Assembly (NCBI GenBank): GCA_028274465.1 | Contig: CM051458.1 | Location: 50,767,253-50,831,252, forward strand | Length of the DNA stretch: 64,000 bases | Direction: 5' to 3' | DNA from: Plantago ovata | Lineage: Eukaryota > Streptophyta > Magnoliopsida > Lamiales > Plantaginaceae | Shown: positions 46,552 to 56,572 of the stretch, piece after piece | How positions within the stretch are numbered: position 1 is the first letter of the stretch | Layout of the letters: every line of letters begins with the position of its first letter | The notes under the pieces: generated by a model | Databases searched by the model: none | Told to the model about the DNA's origin: nothing | The model's input: the letters and a program-made list of their open reading frames with translations, nothing else | Program-made: the position numbers and the translations under genes

Positions 46552-46954
46552 CATTATAAACTTTAACGAGCATTGATTTAAGTACTAGCGTTGACTAGCA
46601 TAAGTTTGATGCTCGCCATCAACAAAGAAGAACACAGTTGGAAACCATTGCACCTCATAATTCTACACCAGCCCGTTCTCCTCCGTGGCATCAACCTTGG
46701 CGAGCTTCACATTTTTTCTCTCTCAGCTCGGTGGAAGCCATCGATCGATTCGGCGCTGTGTTTTTAGTTTCTGAATTGGGGAAGAAGGTTTTGGACCGGG
46801 TTATTAAGAAGACCCCGTTTCGGACACCGGGTTATAAACAGCACCCGCGAGTTTCTTAAGCAGTATCCGGATTTATATTCTTTTAATCTACATTTCAATT
46901 CCTTTGAGTCTCATTTGTTCTCACGGATCATAGTGGTCTCACAGGAGACGTTCT
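46552..46954 (-). repeat. Right inverted arm
   Basis: Reverse complement of 44858-45257, ending GAGACGTTCT at 46954. Confidence 0.85.
46600..46740 (-). pseudogene. Captured protein disulfide isomerase fragment, right arm
   Basis: The minus strand reads V-K-L-A-K-V-D-A-T-E-E-N-G-L-V, a TAG codon (complement at 46663-46665), then N-Y-E-V-Q-W-F-P-T-V-F-F-F-V-D-G-E-H-Q. The F-P-T-V-F-F-F-V-D-G-E-H string is a strong match to plant protein disulfide isomerases. It clarifies the identity of the more decayed left-arm copy. Both arms share the same internal TAG, so that change predates arm duplication or has been homogenised between arms. The donor gene is not in the window. Confidence 0.8.
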
Positions 46955-47082
46955 AACAGGCAATAGAAATCAATTTTTTACATTTTCTTTTTATCTCTAA
47001 ATACTTTTTCTTGTTGAGACTCATTTCCTTTGAGTCTCATTTGGTCTCACGGATCATAGTGGTCTCACAGGAGATGTTCTGA
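46955..47082. other. Spacer with extra copy of the MULE-like tip
   Basis: After the right arm ends there are about 65 bp of AT-rich DNA. Then 47019-47080 repeats the outer 60 bp of the arm (TGAGTCTCATTTGGTCTCAC to GAGATGTTCT). Remnant E3 begins immediately after. Confidence 0.75.
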
Positions 47083-48014
47083 TCTACCAAATGCTTATGA
47101 ACAAAGATCATACAAATCATAACATGGAAGTAGGTTGAAGAATGCCTCGATTGAACCTATACACATTCACATATGCACTTTGTTAAACAAGGGAGTCTCT
47201 CGTAACATTCTCTACCTGGACCTAGTCAATGACGACGTAATGATGCATATTAAAATACAAATGGTTTCCATGCGCCTATGAAACTGAGGGCTTACTACTG
47301 TTCACCAAGTGAGACTTCCCCTCAAGAGAGGTCGAACCAATACTGGCTCTCATCAAACGATGGAGGGTTCCCTAATAGACAACACTCCCCTATTCTACCC
47401 GACTCTTAAAGCAAAGACTCTTCACCACTTCCTGAATGGCAGGACGAGGGTGGTCTAGAACAAGCCTTGGACTAGGCAACACGAGAACACAAGGAAGAAT
47501 TTACAACTCGATTACGAACTACTACAAAAATTGAAAAATAATGCAATACTTTGTTAAAACTGCTTTTTGGCTTGCTTGGACCCTTGTTTTGTTTTTTTTT
47601 GGGTCTTATTCTTTTTTTTCTTTTTTTTCTTTTTCCAGATTCTGGAATTTTCGATTTTTTTCTTTTCGCTTTATTTTTGTATACAACCAGCAGTAGCACA
47701 ATGAACGGAAATAACAATGACACTACAACGATCTCCCCAATCCTATTCGAAAGAATAGGTTGGAGCACAAACTCACGAAGAAAAAGAAAAAACAAACTCA
47801 ACATGACTCAACTATACGAAAAACAAGTCATACTAATGGTAACCCCCTCCCCAAACCTATTCGTTAGAATAGGTTTCAAACAAAGGATCACACACCTCAC
47901 TCTACCTCCTTCCTAGGCATTTAGCAATCTCAAAAAGCAAGGTGAAGACTTGTTGCCTCTTAGGTACATAATTACACGAGAACACAACCAAAGACTCTAA
48001 CATGCAACATTTTA
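47083..48014 (-). other. E3 3' region, part
   Basis: Non-coding and homologous to E2 about 37105-38050. It contains the T-rich complement of the purine tract (47560-47690) and two hairpins with AACCTATTC-type arms (around 47742-47762 and 47851-47873), ending at the MULE-like insertion. Confidence 0.75.
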
Positions 48015-49133
48015 GGGAAAATTACATCTACCTCCTTCACGGGAAGCTCTAATCACAAATGTTCCCTTGCTAGTCTAACAATTACATCTAACCCCTTTTG
48101 CAACCTTAGCCATTGACCAGTTTATTTCCTTATCTCCAAACTTGACAAAACAAACAATCCCTTAGTCTTTTTTCTATTTTCTTTTTCCTTTTCTTCTCTT
48201 TTTCTTTTTTCTTTTCTTTTCATTTTTTTATTTTCTTTATTTCTTCTCCAAACCTCCGGTACCGGAATCCGATCTCCGGTACCGGAGTGCAGCTCCGGTC
48301 GAAGCTTGTAGCAAGCTCCAATTTGGAGCTTGCAGCAAGCTCCGATCTGGAGCTTGCAGCAAGCTCCGATCGGAGCAGCTCTGCAAGCTCCCGATCGGAG
48401 CAGCAGCAAGCTCCGATCTGGAGCTTGCAGCAAGCTCCGATCGGAGCAGAAGCAAGCTCCGATCTGGAGCTTGCTGTAAGCTCCGGCCGGAGCTGCTGCT
48501 CCAGATCGGAGACAGCTCTGTCTCCGATCTGGAGGCCGGATTCGGAGCTTGCTGCAAGCTCCCGATCGGAGCAGCAGCAAGCTCCGATCTGGAGCTTGCA
48601 GCAAGCTCAGATCGGAGCAGAAGCAAACTACGGTCTGGAGCTTGCTGTAAGCTCCGGCCGGAGCTGCTGCTCCAGATCGGAGACAGCTTTGTCTCCGATC
48701 TGGAGGCCGGATTCCGGTACCGGAATCCGGTACCTTTGAAGAAAAAGAAGATGAAAAAAATATATTAAAAAAAATTAAAATTTGGGACTTACAATTTGTG
48801 GGGGTTTACTTTACAATAATATTTGAGATCTTTTTACAATTTAAATAAGTTATGTGGGTTTATTTTATATTAAATAGTGTTAATATTGTGGAATAGAAAA
48901 GTTTTGAGGCAAATGTGTAAGAAATATAAATTTAGGTTGTTTGGGCTTTATTGAAATCTGATAATTATGCAGGGGCAAAATTGTACTTTCCAGACTTTAA
49001 TTCGGGAAAAGTCAAGATCGTGGACCTATATGTAATTGTTTCAATCTAACAGGGAAAGTTATGTAATTGTTGATCTAAGGAGGTAACATCCGTAATTGAT
49101 GAATCTAACAGGGGGTCTGGATGTAATTCGCCC
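48015..49133. mobile_element. MULE-like non-autonomous element with GC palindrome array
   Basis: 1119 bp with tips GGGAAAATTACATC (left) and the complement of GGGCGAATTACATC (right). Both are followed inward by C-rich and TGTTAGA-like words. It is flanked by a perfect 9-bp direct duplication AACATTTTA (48006-48014, 49134-49142), the MULE size. The empty site is visible in related copies, where E2 runs from CATGCATCAT into TATAAAGGCC without this DNA. No transposase. The centre (48245-48735) is an unusual GC-rich palindromic array. Confidence 0.8.
48245..48735. repeat. Palindromic AGCTCCGATCGGAGC-type array
   Basis: About 490 bp of interleaved inverted repeats built from GAGCTTGCAGCAAGCTC, GCTCCGATCGGAGC and CCGGTACCGG words. 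A larger direct duplication of about 145 bp with period 171 is also present (from 48390 and again from 48561). The block begins and ends with GGTACCGGA/TCCGGTACC. Frames open on both strands (up to 160 codons) because of the repeat, with Ser/Leu/Ala-rich translations and no recognisable domain. Confidence 0.9.
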
Positions 49134-49142
49134 AACATTTTA

Positions 49143-49665
49143 TAAGGCCTTCGCGAACCGCAGTAGAGAAAGCACCACTTAGTGATTTCGAGACTGCCAA
49201 GTTTAACTAGTGCACATACGAATATGACAAGCCAAGCGAGACAAACCTCAAACTATTCCATAGAGATGCAATCTATGGTCAATGGTCAAAAACACTTAGT
49301 CTATACAATAAAAAAGTTCAAGAAATTTGGCAATAAACTCCACACAACATCATGCAAAACTAGATTAAGGATGAATGCATACACACAAACTAAATCCTAA
49401 GAAAAACGAGTTGAAATGAGAAATATAAGTCACTGGAATACCCAGAGATAACCCCCCCTAACCTGAACTTCGTCGTACGTCCCGAACGTCGAAAGTGGAG
49501 ATTGGGTGAGAGCTGGAACAGTACATGTAACCTGTACTACTCAATGAAACTCATGAGAAACCAAAACGGATGATAAAAAGTGTAAAAAGGTCAATACGGT
49601 TGCATACGGGGTGATTCGTTGTGTCCGGATGAAAATCTGGACACTCGGAGCGCTGGCGCCCTCAG
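49143..49665 (-). other. E3 3' region, continued
   Basis: Non-coding continuation after the MULE-like insertion, homologous to E2 about 38060-38450 and then diverging. No gene seen. Confidence 0.7.
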
Positions 49666-49921
49666 GCGCACCACCCCATGTGAGGGGCGGTCCGCCTGGG
49701 GTGCCCAGGGGCGCCCAGGCCTCTGCCTCTCCCGGGCGCACCGCCCCGTGTGAGGGGCGGTCCGCCTGGGAGCGGCAGAGTCGACCGGGCGTTCTGCCTC
49801 TCTCGGGCGCACCGCCCCATGTGGGAGGCGGTCCGCCTAGGAGCGGCAGAGGTGCCCGGGCGTTCTGCCTCTCCCGGGCGCACCGCCCCGTGTGATGGGC
49901 GGTCCGCCTGGGAGTGGCAGA
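49666..49921 (-). repeat. 71-bp GC-rich tandem repeat, four copies
   Basis: Units begin GCGCACCRCCCC at 49666, 49736, 49807 and 49878. Each holds a GGGGCGGTCCGCC-like inverted word and CTCTGCCTCTCCCGG. It occupies the place where E1, E2 and E4 have their GGGGCGA/TCGCCCC cluster and is probably a relative of it. Open frames on both strands here are repeat artefacts. Confidence 0.88.
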
Positions 49922-50207
49922 GCCTTGGCTCCGAGTTACTTATCCCCGAACTCAAAAAATATCAACTTTTACCTATTTTATCACCAAAAACACATTCTAA
50001 CAAAAGAAGAAAAACAACTAAAGACTCAAAAAAGGAAAAACTACAAGCTACATACTCTCATGTGAAGGTAGGAGTGGTGAGGTTGAGATGATCAACCTCC
50101 ACTTGATCACTGGGAAGCTCAAAGTATGGTTTGACATGTTGCCCATTCACCTTGAAGGTGTCGCCAGTCTTCGGGTCCAAAAGTTCTACAGCTCCATGGG
50201 GAGCAAC
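49922..50207 (-). pseudogene. E3 integrase C-terminal end, fossil
   Basis: Minus-strand codons from 50207 to about 50058 encode H-G-A-V-E-L-L-D-P-K-T-G-D-T-F-K-V-N-G-Q and then H-V-K-P-Y. This is the conserved C-terminal end of Athila-type Ty3/gypsy integrase. The remainder (49922-50057) is AT-rich and non-coding. This is the only Athila-type pol sequence in the window. The rest of pol would lie beyond the E4 insertion. Confidence 0.72.
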
Positions 50208-50743
50208 TGATGAATGTGTATTTTACACTTCCATTTGAGTCTTTTTCACCTATTTTAGCTATCCTCTATGTTAATTTAGCTATATTTTAGTGCATTTTAT
50301 TAAAATAGTGTCACGTTTCCCTTTAGTTTGTATTTTACAGGTTTTGGTTGAAAAACGAGGTTTTCCGCGCAATTATATTGAAGTAGACAAGGAATTGGTG
50401 TTCCAGAAGCCTAATTGGAGTATCTGAAAGATTCCGGATAGGATTTGAAGTCTAGGGGTCGAGTCTGAAGGCTAAAAGGTCACTAGAAGGCAGAAACCGA
50501 GTCCGAAAAGGGGAAGAAATCCAAAAACGCGTCGAAAACGCGTTTTGGGCCGAAAAACACTCCCAGGGCGAGTCGACCGGGACGTGGGGCGAATCGCCCC
50601 ACACCAGGCGAATCACCCGGTGTGTGAGGCCCTTCGCCCCACACAATTCGAATGCCTATATATATGAGCTTAGTTTTCTCCGTTTTTCATACTTTTCCAG
50701 ACCTTTTCTCTCACCTTTCTCATTAGTTTTAGGTAGGAATTCG
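50208..50743 (+). repeat. E4 5' LTR, partial
   Basis: Starts TGATGAATG and matches the LTR at 63288 closely. It includes a palindrome cluster (about 50567-50643) and TATA box (50657-50665). It gives way to another LTR at 50744. Confidence 0.85.
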
Positions 50744-52004
50744 GATGAATGTGTATTTTAAACTTTCATTCGTGTCTTTTTCACCTATTTTAGCTATCCT
50801 CTATGTTAATTTAGCTATATTTTAGTACATTTTATTAGAATAGTGTCACGTTTCCCTTTAGATTTTATTTTTACAGGTTTTGGTTGAAATTCGGAGATTT
50901 ACGGGCAATTATATTGAAGTCTACAAGGAATTGGTGTTCCAGAAGCCTATTTGGAGTATCTGAAGGTTCCGGATAGGATTTGGAGTCTAGGGGTCGAATC
51001 TGGAGGTTAGAAGGCCATTAGAAGTCTAAAACCGAGTCCGAAAAGGCAAAGAAATCCAAAACCGCGTCGAAAACGCGGAAATTCCGCGTTTACACTGTGG
51101 GGCGAACCGCCCCGTGCCTCGGGCGAACCGCCGCGGGCAATTTCCGGGCCTATATATAGTTGCGAGTTTTCTCTCCGAAATTCATATCTTTCCAAGCCTA
51201 CTTTCTCACCTCTCTCTATAGTTTTAGGGAGGAACTTCCCGGGGCCTGTCCTGGGAGTTCCATAGCTTAGGGGTTACTTTTTCATAGCAGTTTGGAGCTC
51301 GTAGGACCACAATCATCCGGAGATTGACAACCTTCGGTAACTTTGTATCTTACAACTTTTAACTACTTATTTTATATTCTTTCAATATGTTTTCTTCTAT
51401 GATTGCTATTGATTGCATGCCTATGAGTAGCTAAATTTATCGTTGGTGGTAGTATGTGAATTCTTAGCGAGGGAAGATAATCATGCTAATGGCTATATCG
51501 CGCATTATACTCCGTGTCATTGCTTTATTTCGTTGATGAGTTGAACACCAAAATTCTCGTATGTTGTATTGATCATTATGCACACTTGGACACTTGTTGG
51601 CCAATCAGACTAAATTATCTTCGTAGTGTTGAATGATTACGGAACACAATAGGACGTTAGTTGTCGATGAGTCAGACCCTTATTATCTTCGTAGTGCTTA
51701 ATACTTACAACAGGACCCAAGATTCATTCAAAGATCTCTATGCAAGACCGAGGAATTTATGCATGATTATCGACCCATTATGTTAAGAAGGACCATACTT
51801 CACCAACCTCCATTATCTGCTTGAAACCCCCTATTGCTTTCTATCTGCTGTTTTATATTTTCTTGTTAAACAGATAAAGCTAGTTATAGTCCTGAGAGAA
51901 CGACACTCGAGTCATTCTACTACTACACTACGGTTTTCGTTGTAGTTGTGGATTGCCTTTGGCTAAATAACAAATTTATTTGATTGAATCTGACACGTTC
52001 ATCA
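50744..52004 (+). repeat. E5 5' LTR
   Basis: Runs from GATGAATGTG to GACACGTTCATCA. The palindrome cluster (about 51098-51138) is followed by the TATATATA box at 51151-51158. Near-identical to 55057-56319. Confidence 0.88.
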
Positions 52005-52007
52005 AAT

Positions 52008-52025
52008 TGGCGCCGTTGCCGGGGA
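52008..52025 (+). promoter_or_regulatory. E5 primer-binding site
   Basis: TGGCGCCGTTGCCGGGGA, three bases after the LTR end; Athila-type. Confidence 0.92.
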
Positions 52026-52256
52026 CTATACTCCTTTTTTCTGTTTAATTTGTTTATATTTACAGCTTTAGATTCCTAATTCTATTAGTTTTAGTTTTCC
52101 TATTTAATCTCTCTCTGATACTACTTTCCTAGTTTGTTTCTATTTCTCCTTTCCTAGCCATAGTAGTATTCGATATATAGAAATATTCTCGATTTTTGAA
52201 ATTTCTAACGAGGCTAATTTTTAGTTTTGAGTTACTCTTACTACAGACATACAGGT

Positions 52257-53578
52257 ATGATGTCCATGCGCGCTCGCATGACACCCCAATTCTCGCAGGT
52301 GAGGAGAGGATCATCCATATACCTGGAAGACGAGTTAAGGAGGTATGAGATGACGGAGTCCATGGTGAGGTACTTACCGAGGTACGAAGATGGAGTAGGG
52401 ATGGACCCATGGAGTTTCATTCGATCCTATGAGGAGGAAATAGAAAGAATTCCAGCAGAAGTGTTTACTAAGGACCAATTGTGCAGAAAACTATTTTCTT
52501 TTGTTCTTGGGTATGAGCCGAGGCGTTGGATTGCAAGGTTTGAACCAGGATCGCTGAAAACTTGGGGCCAAGTAGTAGAGGAGTTCTTGGCGCGGTTCAT
52601 GCCTTATCATGAGACGATTGCCTTACGTGATAGGATCCAATATTTCGAGCAAGGAGGGTATGAGCAGTTTTGTGACGCCTACGAACGTTTTGAGTCGTAT
52701 AAACGTGAGTGCCCCCATCACCGTTTCGAAGATGGGAGTTGATTTGGTGCTTCGTTGGTGGACTTCGTGAAGAGGAACGACTTAGAGTGGATCAGTTGAG
52801 CGGCGGTCTGGGAGAATGTACGGTCGACGAGGCAGAAGAAGTCCTCCGTAAGTACGCCAGAGGTTCAACACAATCTGATGAGGTCATACCAATTCACATC
52901 ACCGCAAAGGAAGAAGATCGAGGTGAAGCAGGAAGCTCATCCGAGGAATATTTTGAACCGAAGAAATCAGTGAGGAAGATGCACATGCCGAGCAAGTTGA
53001 AGATGATCTTCGTATAGCAAAAGTTGTTGAAGAAGTTGAAGTAACTGAGCATCTTACGGAAGAATTCAGCTTGTTGAATTGTGCTGAAGTAGAAGAGGTT
53101 CGAGAACTTGAAGAGGAGAAAGGATTGGAAGGCGACGCCCCCCTGGAGGTGGGGGGCGAGTCGCCCAGCATGGGGGGAGAACCGCCTCCCATGACCAATG
53201 AGCTGGACGACCCTAGCTCCCCTGTTTCTTTACTCTCAGACATTCGCATCAACCCAAAACCACTTCCTTCCGTTACTAATAAGGTTCTTAAGTACAAAGA
53301 GGTGAATCTACTTCTCCGAGGTGGAAAGCTTGACAAGCAAGATACATAGGAGCCACCACTAAAAAGCACCTCGATGAAGTCAAAGCGAATGTCCTCCTAT
53401 TGATGAAGTCCTTATTGGATATGCCTGCAAAGCAAACCAGTCCATTCACCATGGTGAGATCTTTGAAGCTTCCTAGGTCTCTTTGCTACATCGGACCAAG
53501 AGAATGGCGGCCACCGTGGGGAGGTACTCTTGAGTCCATTCTTGAATACTCAGCCGACCGAGGCCAAACCGTTGGGTA
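52257..53578 (+). pseudogene. E5 gag type B, fossil
   Basis: Starts M-M-S-M-R-A-R-M-T-P. A retrotransposon Gag-like domain occupies about the first 160 residues (F-E-P-G-S-L-K-T-W-G-Q, F-L-A-R-F-M-P-Y-H, F-C-D-A-Y-E-R-F). It has the same scheme as gag type A (G-S-L-D-T-W-E-K, F-M-E-K-Y-F-P) but only distant sequence similarity. A Glu-rich acidic stretch follows, then a GC palindrome within the coding part (about 53141-53190), and a C-terminal part ending in the shared S-A-D-R-G-Q-T tail. No zinc knuckle or protease is seen. Near-identical to the copy at 56573-57897. Broken in a couple of places. Confidence 0.75.
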
Positions 53579-55056
53579 ACATCTAGTATCACTTTTTATT
53601 TACTCATTCTCTTTTGCTAGGGACTAGCTTAAGTTTCATGAGGGGGATGGGATGTGAACCATGATGCTAAGTATTGTTTGGCTTTGTGATGTTGAGTAGG
53701 ATAGTCTTGTTTATTTTTATTTTGATTGCATTTGCACGTTTACTGCTTTCCTAGGATAGTCTTGCATGTTTTATATGGAGTTTATTGCCGAATTTTTTGA
53801 ACTTTTTTATTGGGTAGATCAACTAACTATGACATTAATCGTATGCTTCATCTCTATGAATTTGTTTGAGGTTTTTCTCGCTTGGCTTGTCTCATTTATG
53901 TATTGCACTTAGTTAAGCATGGTAGTCTCGACATCACTTAGTGGTGTTTTCTCTACTGCGGTTCACGAAGGCCTTTATAATAGGATGATGCATGTTAGGG
54001 TCTTATGGTTGTTTTCCCGAGTAATTATGTACCTAAGAGGCAACAAGTCTTCACCATGCTTTGAGATTGCTAAATGCCTAGGAAGGAGGTAGTGTGAGGT
54101 TGTGTGATCCTTTGTTTATAACCTATTCTTCCGAATAGGTTTGGGGAGGGGGTTACACCGTCGTTAGACTTGTTTCTGTTTTTCATTTTCGTATCGTGAG
54201 TTTATTTTTCCTTTTCCGTGAATTTTGTACTCCAACCTATTCTTTCGAATAGGTTTGGGGAAGTCGTGTGAGTCATTTTGTTTCTCTTTTTGTTATGCTA
54301 CTGCTGGCTAAAAAGAAAAAATCGAAAAAAAGAAAGAAAAATTCCAGGAAAAAAAGAGAAAAAGAAAAAGATAAAAAAGAATCTGGAAAGAAAAAAAAAA
54401 AAAAAAAAAGAAGACCCCAAAAAAGCAAAGAAGGGTCCAAAAAATAAAGCCAAAAGCAGATTAGCAAAGTTTTGAGTCTTTTCCATTTTTGTATTGTTCG
54501 TGATCGTGTTTTTCTATTTTTTATCTTTTTTGTCTTAAGTGTCATCTGTTCTAGACCACCCTCGTCCTGCCATTCAGGAAGTGGTGAATAGCTTAAGACT
54601 TTACTTGAGAGATGGGTAGAATAGGGGAGTGTTATCTTTTATAGGGAACCCTCCTTCGTTTGATGAGAGCCAGTACTGGTTCGACCTCTTTGAGGAAAAG
54701 TCTTAACATGGTGGAACAGCAGTAAGTCCTCAGTTTCATAGGCACGGGGCAACCATTCGTATCTTAGCATGCATCATTACGTCGTCACTGACTAGGTCCA
54801 GGTAGAGAATGTTACGAGAGACTATCTTGTCTTGACATAAGTGCTTATGTGGATGTGTATAAGTCAATCGAGGTATTCTTCAACCTAAATTCATGCTTTG
54901 ATTTATATGGTTTTTGTTCATATGTTATTTGTTAGATTCAGTAATTTAGTTCATAATTATTTGGCATGAAACTCCAGTTTTGAGTCTTGCATGTTTTTTT
55001 GTATTAGAGTCTAGCTTAGTTGCTTGAGGACAAGCAAAGGTTCGGTTTGGGGAGTT
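53579..55056 (+). other. E5 non-coding 3' region
   Basis: Starts with the joint TAACATCTAGTATCACT. It then holds conserved AT-rich DNA, twin hairpins (arms 54120-54128/54133-54141 and 54234-54242/54247-54255), the purine tract (54305-54455) and the polypurine tract ending GGTTTGGGGAGTT before the LTR. No gene seen. Confidence 0.85.
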
Positions 55057-56319
55057 TGATGAATGTGTATTTTACACTTTCATTCGAGTCTTTTTCACCT
55101 ATTTTAGCTATCCTCTATGTTAATTTAGCTATATTTTAGTACATTTTATTAGAATAGTGTCACGTTTCCCTTTAGATTTTATTTTACAGGTTTTGGTTGA
55201 AATTCGGAGATTTACGGGTAATTATATTGAATTCTACAAGGAATTGGTGTTCCAGAAGCCTATTTGGAGTATCTGAAGGTTTCCGGATAGGATTTGGAGT
55301 CTAGGGGTCGAATCTGGAGGTTAGAAGGCCATTAGAAGTCTAAAACCGAGTCCGAAAAGGCAAAGAAATCCAAAACCGCGTCGAAAACGCGGAAATTCCG
55401 CGTTTACACTGTGGGGCGAACCGCCCCGTGCCTCGGGCGAACCGCCGCGGGCAATTTCCAGGCCTATATATAGTTGCGAGTTTTCTCTCCGAAATTCATA
55501 TCTTTCCAAGCCTACTTTCTCACCTCTCTCTATAGTTTTAGGGAGGAACTTCCCGGGGCCTGTCCTGGGAGTTCCATAGCTTAGGGGATACTTTTTCATA
55601 GCAGTTTGGAGCTCGTAGGACCACAATCATCCGGAGATTGACAACCTTCGGTAACTTTGTATCTTACAACTTTTAACTACTTATTTTATATTCTTTCAAT
55701 ATGTTTTCTTCTATGATTGCTATTGATTGCATGCCTATGAGTAGCTAAATTTATCGTTGGTGGTAGTATGTGAATTCTTAGCGAGGGAAGATAATCATGC
55801 TAATGGCTATATCGCGCATTATACTCCGTGTCATTGCTTTATTTCGTTGATGAGTTGAACACCAAAATTCTCGTATGTTGTATTGATCATTATGCACACT
55901 TGGACACTTGTCGGCCAATCAGACTAAATTATCTTCGTAGTGTTGAATGATTACGGAACACAATAGGACGTTAGTTGTCGATGAGTCAGACCCTTATTAT
56001 CTTCGTAGTGCTTAATACTTACAACAGGACCCAAGATTCATTCAAAGATCTCTATGCAAGACCGAGGAATTTATGCATGATTATCGACCCATTATGTTAA
56101 GAAGGACCATACTATCACCAACCTCCATTATCTGCTTGAAACCCCCTATTGCTTTCTATCTGCTGTCTTATATTTTCTTGTTAAACAGATAAAGCTAGTT
56201 ATAGTCCTGAGAGAACGACACTCGAGTCATTCTACTACTACACTACGGTTTTCGTTGTAGTTGTGGATTGCCTTTGGCTAAATAACAAATTTATTTGATT
56301 GAATCTGACACGTTCATCA
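55057..56319 (+). repeat. LTR shared between the E5 and E4 bodies
   Basis: TGATGAATG...GACACGTTCATCA, palindromes at about 55410-55452 and TATATATA at 55465-55472. It closes the E5 body on the left and is followed directly by a primer-binding site and the next body on the right. Confidence 0.88.
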
Positions 56320-56322
56320 AAT

Positions 56323-56340
56323 TGGCGCCGTTGCCGGGGA
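56323..56340 (+). promoter_or_regulatory. Second primer-binding site of the array
   Basis: TGGCGCCGTTGCCGGGGA, same distance from its LTR as at 52008. Confidence 0.92.
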
Positions 56341-56572
56341 CTATACTCCTTTTTTCTGTTTAATTTGTTTATATTTACAGCTTTAGATTCCTAATTCTAT
56401 TAGTTTTAGTTTTCCTATTTAATCTCTCTCTGATACTACTTTCCTAGTCTGTTTCTAATTCATCCTTTCCTAGCCTTAGTAGTATTCGATATCTAGAAAT
56501 ATTCTCGATTTTTGAAATTTCTAACGAGGCTAATTTTTAGTTTTGAGTTACTCTTACTACAGACATACAGGT

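Larger units (their letters stand above)
44858..46954. mobile_element. MULE-like inverted-repeat element carrying a protein disulfide isomerase fragment
   Basis: A 2.1-kb element with long inverted arms: 44858-45257 and 46552-46954 are reverse complements with only scattered differences. The tips read AGAACGTCTCCTGTGAGACC. Long terminal inverted repeats with captured gene pieces are typical of Pack-MULE elements. Both arms contain a fragment of a protein disulfide isomerase gene. The centre holds a decayed tandem repeat. No transposase is seen, so it is non-autonomous. No clear 9-bp target duplication is visible: the left flank ends TTATGAAAG and the right flank starts AACAGGCAA. The MULE assignment is therefore moderate. 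A second copy of the tip lies at 47019-47080. Confidence 0.65.
47083..50207 (-). mobile_element. E3: remnant of a pol-bearing Athila-like element
   Basis: The minus-strand 3' part of an Athila-like element holds the last codons of integrase (50058-50207), a 71-bp GC tandem repeat (49666-49921), then the same 3' region as E1, E2 and E4 with hairpins and purine tract. No LTR of its own is visible on the left, where the MULE-like tip abuts. E4 is inserted on the right, directly in the integrase end. A second MULE-like element splits it at 48015-49133. Fragmentary and diverged, so older than E2, E4 and E5. Confidence 0.75.

Noticed and set aside
48122-48739. Long open frames on both strands through the GC palindrome array
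   Set aside because: They arise from the repeat period, give Ser/Leu/Ala-rich or Arg-rich low-complexity translations on opposite strands, and show no domain.
49611-50091. Pro/Gly/Arg-rich frames over the 71-bp repeat
   Set aside because: Open on both strands because of the repeat; no domain.
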